DNA from: Candidatus Gallitreponema excrementavium
GTDB lineage: Bacteria > Spirochaetota > Spirochaetia > Treponematales > Treponemataceae
Length of the DNA stretch: 64,000 nucleotides
NCBI GenBank assembly: GCA_017694795.1
Contig: JADIMM010000023.1
Coordinates: 1 to 64,000 of the forward strand
Direction: 5' to 3'
Made by a program: the position numbers and the translations under genes. Of the stretch, positions 9,392 to 16,654 are shown piece by piece. Below the pieces are notes generated by a model. That model had not been told where the DNA came from. It ran no database searches and saw only the letters and a program-made list of their open reading frames with translations. The first letter of the stretch is position 1, and every line of letters begins with the position of its first letter.

Positions 9392-10700
9392 TTGTATTGC
9401 CTCCGTATTCTGAAATCATTTCTTCGATGGATATATTCATCAATAGTGCTGCCTCGTATAAAGCAGATGTATACTGGTTTTTAGTTTCTAAAATGGCCTG
9501 GTTTGCACTTATCATTTGTTGCCGGGCAGTTTCCATATCTGTCTGGGCAACAAGACCGGAATTATAACCATCAAGGGAAAGCTGGTATGCTCTTTGTGCA
9601 ATTTCGTAGTTCATCTGGGCCAAATCCAGGGAATTCCAAAGCCTGGAAATCTTATCAGGGAGCAGGGACAGGGAATTTTCGGTTTCCGTTATGGTTTGCT
9701 CAAGTTCATCCTCCGCACTGGCAATCTGGTCATCAAGGTTCTTTAATGTAAGGTTTGTTTCCGAATAGGGAATAAAACCCGTTAAGGGAATGGAAACCGA
9801 AGCTGTAAAAGACCCGTTTACATCTATTTTGTTTCCGTTGGTACCTTCCGAAAAAGAAAGATTTTCAGACAAATTGAATGTAGGGGCCAGGGCCGATGTA
9901 GTACCCTGGGTTTTTGAAAGTTTTGCCTTTTCAAGATTGATGATTTTTTCCTGAACCGAAAGACTTTTCTGGGTATATTTTTCAATAAGAACATCTGTTT
10001 CAGGAAGTATTACTTCTGTAACCTCCATTTCCCCGGAAAGCTCAATAGGTTCATTTACCCCGATACTCAGCTTGAAACTGTCCAGGTTGGCTTCGTAGGT
10101 GCTTTTTGCATTGTCAATTTCAGGCCGAATTGAGAGGTAAGAATATTTTGACTGCAACAAGTCCAATTCAGAGGTCAGTCCCCTGTTATAGTTTGCCAGA
10201 TTTTGGTTGTACAGATTCTCAGCAAGTTTTTCCGACTGAGCAAGAATTTCCAGATTGTTTTTTTCTGCAATCAGTGAATAAAAGTCCGTTGCCACTTTGC
10301 TTAATGTCGAGGCTTCCAGGCTTTTGTAACTTACAAGAGCTGCTTCGTATTCAGCTGATTTCAGCCTCATCTCAAAAGGAATCCCAAAATCAAGGCTGAG
10401 GCTTGCTCCCGTAGAACCTCCCCAATTCCACTGATTTGTGTCAGAGTTGTGGGAATTTGTGTAACTTCCGTTTAGGGAAAGGTTTGGCAGAAAGCTGTTC
10501 CATTTTCCGCTGTTGCTTCTTGCTGCACTTTCCAAATTTCTTCTGGCTGCAACCAGGTCGGGATTATTATTCCCGGCAAGTTCCAATGCCTCGTCCAGGG
10601 TTAATACTCTCGGCTGAATATCTGGATTTTCTCCAAAACCCTGTACAGAAAAAACGGAGAGTATCAGTGCGATTAGGGATATTTTCATCCTTGTGTTCAT
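9381..10700 (-). CDS. TolC-like outer membrane efflux protein
   Basis: A 439-residue outer-membrane channel, first gene of the efflux operon. A signal peptide (about 1-23, cleavage near VQGFG) precedes two OEP repeats, each rich in long helices. LTLDEALELAGNNNPDLVAARRN (about 34-56) is the typical start of the first repeat and TDMETARQQMISANQAILETKNQY lies near the end of the second. AGGAGA before ATG 10700 supports the start; MKIS three codons further on is an alternative. The gene is divergent from the two-component system at 10.87 kb, which is the obvious candidate regulator. Confidence 0.9.
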   Translation of the reverse strand: MNTRMKISLIALILSVFSVQGFGENPDIQPRVLTLDEALELAGNNNPDLVAARRNLESAARSNSGKWNSFLPNLSLNGSYTNSHNSDTNQWNWGGSTGASLSLDFGIPFEMRLKSAEYEAALVSYKSLEASTLSKVATDFYSLIAEKNNLEILAQSEKLAENLYNQNLANYNRGLTSELDLLQSKYSYLSIRPEIDNAKSTYEANLDSFKLSIGVNEPIELSGEMEVTEVILPETDVLIEKYTQKSLSVQEKIINLEKAKLSKTQGTTSALAPTFNLSENLSFSEGTNGNKIDVNGSFTASVSIPLTGFIPYSETNLTLKNLDDQIASAEDELEQTITETENSLSLLPDKISRLWNSLDLAQMNYEIAQRAYQLSLDGYNSGLVAQTDMETARQQMISANQAILETKNQYTSALYEAALLMNISIEEMISEYGGNTNGQ

Positions 10701-10871
10701 AACTTCTCCTGTGGGGACCTTGCCCCTGCGTTTTTCTCTTTCCTTTCCGATTATGATATTATTTCCGTAAAGGTAAATAATCCATTAACACAAAATTAAG
10801 CGTTTATAATTTTTTGTTATAATGAGGCTTGTACCATTCACAAAGAAATATTTGTGTGTAAACTGATTTGT

Positions 10872-11570
10872 ATGAAGGCAAAGATTTTGATTATCGAAGA
10901 TGTTCCGGAAATGTCCAATCTTATCTCTTTGTATCTTTCCAAGGAAGGAATGGAAACCTTTCAGTCGGAGACCGGAGAGGATGCTTTGGACAAGCTGGAG
11001 GGAATTAACCCGGATTTATTGATTCTTGACCTGAATCTTCCCGGAATGGACGGCTTTGAGTTTTTAAGTCAATTCAGAAAAAAAAGCAATGCCCCGGTAA
11101 TTATTGTTTCTGCCCGGGACGAAGACGAAGATATTATAACCGGTTTGGGATACGGAGCCGATGAATTTGTTACCAAGCCTTTTTCTCCCAGGGTGCTTAC
11201 AGCCAGGGTCAGGGCTTTATTAAGGCGGATAAATGATTCTTCTTCTGAAGATTCTTCCCAAATCATAAAATTCGGCGATTTTTCCCTTGATTTAAACAGT
11301 TGCAGCCTAAAACAGGTTAAAGGCGGAAAGAACATCAGAGTTCCCCTTTCGGCAAAGGAATACGGAGTCCTTGAGGTTCTGGTTAAAAATCAGGGTAAGC
11401 CTCTTTCCCCGGATGTTATCTATAAGGAAGTTTGGGGGAATACTTTCGGTGATATAACCGCCGTGGCAGTTTACATCCAAAGATTGAGGAAAAAAATTGA
11501 AGATGATTGCAGTAACCCGAAATACATAGAAACTGTCTTTGGAATGGGATACCGATTCTTTAATTCATAA
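10872..11570 (+). CDS. OmpR-family response regulator
   Basis: A 232-residue DNA-binding response regulator. The receiver domain (about 4-115) has the acidic pocket IIED, phospho-acceptor D53 in LDLNLPG, switch residue S80 and invariant K102 in TKPF. The C-terminal winged helix (about 135-230) carries LSAKEYGVLEVL and the recognition region AVAVYIQRLRKKIE. I chose ATG 10872 because the family starts with MxxKILIIED; GTG 10854 in the same frame is possible. Neither start has a clear Shine-Dalgarno. Two TATAAT boxes lie at 10805-10810 and 10818-10823. The sensor kinase gene follows after 31 bases. Likely targets are the divergent efflux operon and itself. Confidence 0.9.
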   Translation: MKAKILIIEDVPEMSNLISLYLSKEGMETFQSETGEDALDKLEGINPDLLILDLNLPGMDGFEFLSQFRKKSNAPVIIVSARDEDEDIITGLGYGADEFVTKPFSPRVLTARVRALLRRINDSSSEDSSQIIKFGDFSLDLNSCSLKQVKGGKNIRVPLSAKEYGVLEVLVKNQGKPLSPDVIYKEVWGNTFGDITAVAVYIQRLRKKIEDDCSNPKYIETVFGMGYRFFNS

Positions 11571-11601
11571 AAAATTATCTGGAATAACTTAGAGGAAAAA
11601 A

Positions 11602-12990
11602 ATGAAAATAAAAAGTCAAGTATACCTTCTTCTTACCGGAATTCTGCTGATTCCCGTTCTTTTTTTTGTTTTCATAGCCTTCATGCGGTATTTTGATTCT
11701 CCGGAGAGAATTTTTATACCTACTTACGAAGAAGTAGCAGTAGATGGTAAATCCGGTGAAATTTCTTCAGAAGAGTGGGGAAAGGTCAGGCGGTTTTTGG
11801 AACGGCTGCCTAAAAATATAGAATGGGCGGTAATTGATAGAAAAAATAATGAAAATAATGTGGTGTTTTCCATTATTCCTAATCTGGTTCCGGGGACTTT
11901 TATCTCAAATGAAGGGATTATAAAACTTTTCCTGGTAACAAGGGAGCAGTATGCATATCAGATTGATTTTCCCCTGCAGGATTCTGAAAATTCACTTATG
12001 GTGGTTACAAGATTTTCAAAAGACCATAAAAAAACTCCTAAATTTTTCAAAGATTTGTTTTTTGGCGGCGGAATTGTACTGATAATAATGTTTGCATTTT
12101 GTGCTGTAATGGTTTTTTTGATTGTAAAATCTTTGACAAAGTCTGTAACAGCCCTGGAAGAAGCCACCCGCCGTATTACCCAAGGGGAATTCGGTCTTAA
12201 AATCGACATAAAGGGGAGCAACGAGATAACTTCTTTAAGCTCTTCCCTGGAAAAAATGAGGACTGCCCTTATGGAGGGACAGCTTAGAAAATCCCGTTTT
12301 ATTATGGGTATAAGCCACGACTTAAGGACGCCTTTGGCACTTATAAAAGGGTATACAGAGGCTATATCTGACGGTATGGTGGAGGATCCAAAACTGATGA
12401 ATTCTTCCCTTGAGATAATCAGGCAGAAATCCCAGCAGTTGGATGACATGATAGAGGATTTGATAAGTTTTGTAAAACTGGATACAGAGGAATGGCGAAA
12501 AAATATCAAACCTCTTAACGGTGCAAAGATATTCAATGATTATTTTAACCGGCTTTATTCTGACGGATTGCTTTTGGGCAGAAGGATAACCGGAAAAATA
12601 ACGCTTCCTGATGATTTGGTTATACTTTGTGATGAAAAAGTACTTTTGCGGGTGTTGGAAAATCTCACCGGTAATGCCCTCCGGTACACAAAAGAAGGGG
12701 GATTTGTGGATTTTTCGGTCAGCCTTTACGAGGGGGAGGTCTGCGTTTCCATTGCTGATAATGGAGTCGGGATTTCCCAGGAGGAAATGCCTTTTATCTT
12801 TGACTTGTTTTATCGGGGCAGCAATTCCAGGCGGGAAGAGGGCAGCGGTTTAGGCTTGGCGGTGGTAAAAAGTATTCTTGATTCCCTGGGTTGGAAAATT
12901 GAAGTTTTTTCACAAAAGGGGGAAGGTTCCTGCTTTATAGTAAGGATTCCTCCCGGAGAAAATATAAAAGAGCCTGTTTCCGGCTCTTGA
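11602..12990 (+). CDS. Sensor histidine kinase
   Basis: A 462-residue inner-membrane kinase, partner of the response regulator upstream. Two membrane segments (about 6-28 and 153-178) flank a periplasmic sensor of about 125 residues with no recognisable fold. A HAMP linker (about 178-230) leads to the dimerisation domain, with phospho-acceptor H239 in SHDLRTPLAL. The ATPase domain has the N box (NLTGNALRYT), G1 (DNGVGI), F box (FIFDLFYRG) and G2 (GSGLGLAVV), all intact. GAGGAA precedes the ATG. The last codons contain a 6-bp hairpin (12969-12987) without a T-run, so transcription may end elsewhere. Confidence 0.92.
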   Translation: MKIKSQVYLLLTGILLIPVLFFVFIAFMRYFDSPERIFIPTYEEVAVDGKSGEISSEEWGKVRRFLERLPKNIEWAVIDRKNNENNVVFSIIPNLVPGTFISNEGIIKLFLVTREQYAYQIDFPLQDSENSLMVVTRFSKDHKKTPKFFKDLFFGGGIVLIIMFAFCAVMVFLIVKSLTKSVTALEEATRRITQGEFGLKIDIKGSNEITSLSSSLEKMRTALMEGQLRKSRFIMGISHDLRTPLALIKGYTEAISDGMVEDPKLMNSSLEIIRQKSQQLDDMIEDLISFVKLDTEEWRKNIKPLNGAKIFNDYFNRLYSDGLLLGRRITGKITLPDDLVILCDEKVLLRVLENLTGNALRYTKEGGFVDFSVSLYEGEVCVSIADNGVGISQEEMPFIFDLFYRGSNSRREEGSGLGLAVVKSILDSLGWKIEVFSQKGEGSCFIVRIPPGENIKEPVSGS

Positions 12991-13251
12991 GGCGGGTATT
13001 TGGTGATGTTTTTTTTGTTTATCCCTTTGTTTTTGTATAGCCATCTGCCTGTTTCAAGGGGACTTTGTGAAAATAGTTGTTTAAACAGTACTTGCCAACC
13101 GTTGAACTGCTTTGCAGGTGCTGGTTTTTGATAAATATGTAAAAAAGCAATTAAACTCCAAAATATCAAAATTTTTTTCTTGACGGGTAAAAATACCCGT
13201 GTTAGACTTTTTTTAGTGTCAGGGTGTTGTGCCCTGGTAGTTTAACAATGT
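12991..13251 (+). promoter_or_regulatory. malE upstream region with promoter-embedded operator
   Basis: This gene-free stretch holds TTGACG (13180-13185), a 17-base spacer and TAGACT (13203-13208), a plausible sigma-70 promoter. The perfect inverted repeat ACGGGTAAAAATACCCGT (13183-13200; 7-bp arms, 4-bp centre) overlaps the -35 box and fills the spacer, an ideal position for a repressor. Transcription should begin near 13215. The leader then has a small hairpin (13220-13225 with 13231-13236). I see no gene in 12991-13179. Confidence 0.75.
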
Positions 13252-13281
13252 ATGTTTCGAAATTTAACAGGAGGAAGAAAC

Positions 13282-14457
13282 ATGAAAAAAATTGTTTTGG
13301 TGCTTATGGCTCTTGCCTTGGTTGCAGGATCTGTTTTTGCAGCACCTTCAAAAAAAGTGACCCTGAAGGTATGGGAGTCACAGGGACCTGAAGAAAAGTT
13401 TATTAAGCAGGCTATTAAAGACTACAGAAAGGTAGATCGGAATGTTAAGTTCATTTATGAGCCTGTTGGTTCCGTTGATGCTGACGGAAAAATCATGCTT
13501 GACGGTCCTGCCGGAGTAGGTGCAGATGTTTTTGTTGTACCCCATGACCATATGGGATCTCTGGTAATCGGAGGACATATCCTTGAGAACACAATGGATA
13601 TGAGTGCTTTCGTACCGGCCGCTGTTATCGGTGCCAGCTATGGTGGAAAAGTTTACGGCTATCCTTTGGCTGTAGAGACCTATGCTTTGTTCTATAACAA
13701 GGACATCATTCCTAATCCTCCCAAGACATGGGAAGAAGTTTTTGAGTTTGCAAAAACCTGGACAGATAAGTCAAAAAACAAGTATGCCATCGCATGGCCT
13801 GTAACAGATGCCTACTATGACTTTTTGTTCTATGCAGGTTACGGTGCACAGCTCTTTGGGCCTAACGGTGATGACCGCCATCAGCACAACCTTAACAGCC
13901 CCGAAGCCGTAAAAGGTGTTCAGTTCTTCCAGCAGGTAAGAAAACAGATTCTTGATGTACCTTCAGGAGATATGACAGGGGACTTTGTAAAATCATCCTT
14001 CCAGGAAGGAACAATTCCTATGGTTCTCGGTGGACCTTGGGATATTGCAGTTTACAAGGAAGCCGGAGTTAACTTCGGAATTACAACTCTTCCTATACTG
14101 CCCGGAGCAAAAGATGTTCCTGCTTCTTTCTCAGGTGTTCGTCTTGCCGTAGTAAGTGCATACTCTGAAAACCCCGAGCAAGCAAAGAAATTTGCTGAAT
14201 TCCTTGTTTCAAGGGAAGAATTGGTTAAGAGATTTGATATTACTGGTCAGATCCCCCCAAGAAAGGATATCACTGTAGAAGACGAGTGGTCACAGGGTAT
14301 TCTTGCCCAGTCTCAGTATGCAATTCCAATGCCTAAGATTACACAGATTGGAACATACTGGTCTGCCATGGGTGCTGCCTTTGCCAATGTTTGGGATGGT
14401 GCAGATCCTGTTGACGAGTTGAACAAGGCTGCTGCTGCAATGGAAGCTGCCAGATAA
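13282..14457 (+). CDS. malE: Maltodextrin-type ABC transporter substrate-binding protein
   Basis: A 391-residue periplasmic binding protein of the MalE (SBP type 1) family. The signal peptide (1-21, cleavage after VFA) lacks a lipobox, so the protein is soluble in the periplasm. Typical features follow: VTLKVWES at the mature N-terminus, KVYGYPLAVETYALFYNKDIIPNPPKTWEE (about 125-155), and VLGGPWDIAVYKEAGVNFGITTLP. The ORF opens at ATG 13252, but AGGAGG at 13269-13274 clearly selects ATG 13282. It is the first gene of malE-malF-malG; a terminator-like hairpin follows it, which would leave more malE than permease mRNA. Neighbouring pullulanase and amylase genes support a maltodextrin substrate. 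Confidence 0.9.
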   Translation: MKKIVLVLMALALVAGSVFAAPSKKVTLKVWESQGPEEKFIKQAIKDYRKVDRNVKFIYEPVGSVDADGKIMLDGPAGVGADVFVVPHDHMGSLVIGGHILENTMDMSAFVPAAVIGASYGGKVYGYPLAVETYALFYNKDIIPNPPKTWEEVFEFAKTWTDKSKNKYAIAWPVTDAYYDFLFYAGYGAQLFGPNGDDRHQHNLNSPEAVKGVQFFQQVRKQILDVPSGDMTGDFVKSSFQEGTIPMVLGGPWDIAVYKEAGVNFGITTLPILPGAKDVPASFSGVRLAVVSAYSENPEQAKKFAEFLVSREELVKRFDITGQIPPRKDITVEDEWSQGILAQSQYAIPMPKITQIGTYWSAMGAAFANVWDGADPVDELNKAAAAMEAAR

Positions 14458-14477
14458 TTCGGCTTTTTAAGATTTAT

Positions 14478-14506
14478 ACCGGGACAGAAATTGTCCCGGT
14501 TTCTTT
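14478..14506 (+). terminator. Intercistronic terminator/attenuator, malE-malF
   Basis: A perfect 9-bp stem (14478-14486 with 14492-14500) with a 5-base loop is followed by TTCTTT, a weak T-run. As malF and malG lie downstream without an obvious new promoter, it probably allows partial read-through. Confidence 0.75.
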
Positions 14507-14626
14507 AATACCCCTTGGTTTTGTTACCGGGGTGAACGTCGTTGGGAATTTATCTGTGTATTGCTCAGATAGACTACTGTAGGCGGTTGTTGAATAAATG
14601 GAACTTAGTGGGATACGGAGGAATAC

Positions 14627-16654
14627 ATGGAAAAGACAGTTTCCGTAGTTGATGACAGCTTAAGAACTAAATCCCCCATTGCTTCTGCAATTTTTATGGG
14701 TTTGGGGCAGATTTTGTACCTCAGGCAATATGTCCGGGGTGCGATTCTTATAGCTGCCGAAATTATAATGCTTTGTTGTATAATTTTTGGAACAAAGTCC
14801 ATCTCTTATGAGGAACTTGACAGTGGAATAATAAGGCCGGAGGCTTATATATCGGCACTGCAGGAACTCAGCGGTTTAGATGAAAACGAAAATTTTGATA
14901 TTGCTTCCCAAGAGTTGATAGATCTGAGGGAGGCATCTCTTGAAGAATTGGCTGACAGTTACGGTGTTTCAGTTAAAAAACTTATGTCACTTGCAAAGGC
15001 AGATGACGAATTTAACGAGTATGCCGATAATATTGCCCTTATTGATGAGGATTTTAATTCAGAAGCACAGGCACTCATAGAAGAGTACTACCCTGAGACA
15101 GGTGCAGCTTTCGGGTATTCGGAAGAAGATTACTATGATGTGGCAGTGAATGTGCTTTACGAGCTTGACCCTGCATACGTGGAAAAGCTGGATGCAAAGA
15201 TGGAAAAATCTTATGCTTCCCTCTATAAAAAGTATAAAGTAGCAGATCAGGGTGAGCTTGATGATTATTTGTACGAGCTTGAAGATGATGCTCAGATTGA
15301 AAAAATTGAGTTAGAAATCGAAAAGATCGAAAACCGCTATACAACTGATGCTGTAAAGTATCTGGCAAAAAATTATCCTGCGGTTATCGATTGCCACTAT
15401 GATGGTTGTTCTGTTTGTAAGGCAGCCCACAGAAGTGGTAACAATACTACAAAACACTTTGCCTGGTTCAGGGGGCCGGTTGTTAATGCCCTTATCGGTC
15501 TCGTTACCTTGGGAGATGCCGCCCCGGATTCTGTTCCGGTAAAATTCAGGGATCATTCAATCTTTATGATGATTGAAGGTCTTATTATGGTCATTTTTGT
15601 AGGACTTTTTATTTTTGTTTATATATGGAATATCTTTGATGCAAGAAAATCTGCAGAAGTAGTACTGAGAAACGGATGCTTTGCAGAACGGGATAAGGCA
15701 AACAGCAGATTCTGGGACAGGTCTTTCCCCTTCTTTGCTTTGGTACTTCCTGTACTGATGATTTGTTTCTTTACGATAGTTCCGCTGTTGTTCTCGGCTT
15801 TGGTAGCCTTTACAAACTATTCACAGCCACACCATGTACCACCGGCAAATACAGTTGACTGGGTGGGAATGGAAAACTTTAGGACTATGTTCATGTCTTC
15901 TGGTTCCAACTCCTGGACAGGGGCTTTTGGACGGATTATTATTTGGACTGTTATCTGGGCTTTTGCTGCTACAATAACCTGTTTCGTAACCGGTATGATT
16001 ATGGCAGTTATCCTTGTTGACAAGAGAATCAAGATTGCCCCGGTATTCAGGACAATTTACATTATCCCTTATGCCATTCCGGGTATGTTGAGCCTCTTTG
16101 TATGGGCAAACCTTTTGAACGGTACATTCGGGCCTATTAACAGGACTTTGATGGAGCTGGGCTTGATTTCATCGCCTATTCCGTTCCTGTCTGATCCTAC
16201 AATGGCAAAGGTTACTCTTATTGTGGTCAATATCTGGTTGGGATTCCCCTATAGTATGATTCTTGTTACTTCAAACATGACAGCTATTCCGGGACAGCTT
16301 TATGAGGCTGCAACTATCGACGGTGCCAATAAGTACCAGCAGTTTGCAAAAATTACTGTGCCCCTTGTTCTTTACCAGACAATGCCTCTGCTTATTATGC
16401 AGTTTGCCGGTAATATCAATAACTTCGGTGCAGTATTCTTCCTCACCGGAGGAAATCCTGCAGTAGCAGATACAAGTATTTCTATGGCTGGTGCAACAGA
16501 CCTTCTTATTACTTGGGTTTACAAGTTGACATTTAATCCGCCACAGCAGTACAACATGGCTTCTGTTATTGCTATTCTTATCTTTATTGTTCTTGTTCCG
16601 TTTGCTTTGTTCAACTTTACCAGAACAAAATCATTTAGGGAGGGTGAAGTATAA
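14627..16654 (+). CDS. malF: Maltodextrin ABC permease MalF with large N-terminal extracytoplasmic domain
   Basis: A 675-residue permease. The C-terminal third is a normal MalF-type core with about six membrane segments (from about 360) and the EAA loop YEAATIDGANKYQQF (about 559-573) that contacts the ATPase. The N-terminus has a GLGQ segment and membrane helix (about 17-55), then about 250 residues (55-305) of acidic, mostly helical sequence before the next helix near 308. Near its end lies a Cys cluster C256-X4-C261-X2-C264 with nearby His. E. coli MalF is 514 residues and carries its large loop (P2) elsewhere. AGGA at 14616 supports the ATG. malG overlaps the stop by one base. No ATPase (MalK/MsmX) gene is present in the window. 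Confidence 0.9.
   Translation: MEKTVSVVDDSLRTKSPIASAIFMGLGQILYLRQYVRGAILIAAEIIMLCCIIFGTKSISYEELDSGIIRPEAYISALQELSGLDENENFDIASQELIDLREASLEELADSYGVSVKKLMSLAKADDEFNEYADNIALIDEDFNSEAQALIEEYYPETGAAFGYSEEDYYDVAVNVLYELDPAYVEKLDAKMEKSYASLYKKYKVADQGELDDYLYELEDDAQIEKIELEIEKIENRYTTDAVKYLAKNYPAVIDCHYDGCSVCKAAHRSGNNTTKHFAWFRGPVVNALIGLVTLGDAAPDSVPVKFRDHSIFMMIEGLIMVIFVGLFIFVYIWNIFDARKSAEVVLRNGCFAERDKANSRFWDRSFPFFALVLPVLMICFFTIVPLLFSALVAFTNYSQPHHVPPANTVDWVGMENFRTMFMSSGSNSWTGAFGRIIIWTVIWAFAATITCFVTGMIMAVILVDKRIKIAPVFRTIYIIPYAIPGMLSLFVWANLLNGTFGPINRTLMELGLISSPIPFLSDPTMAKVTLIVVNIWLGFPYSMILVTSNMTAIPGQLYEAATIDGANKYQQFAKITVPLVLYQTMPLLIMQFAGNINNFGAVFFLTGGNPAVADTSISMAGATDLLITWVYKLTFNPPQQYNMASVIAILIFIVLVPFALFNFTRTKSFREGEV

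Noticed and set aside
11958-12536. Minus-strand frame of 192 codons over the histidine kinase
   Set aside because: Shadow of the kinase HAMP and dimerisation region; composition is that of an antisense frame.
12969-12987. AGAGCC/GGCTCT hairpin at the end of the histidine kinase gene as terminator
   Set aside because: It is only 6 bp, lies inside the coding sequence, and is not followed by a T-run.
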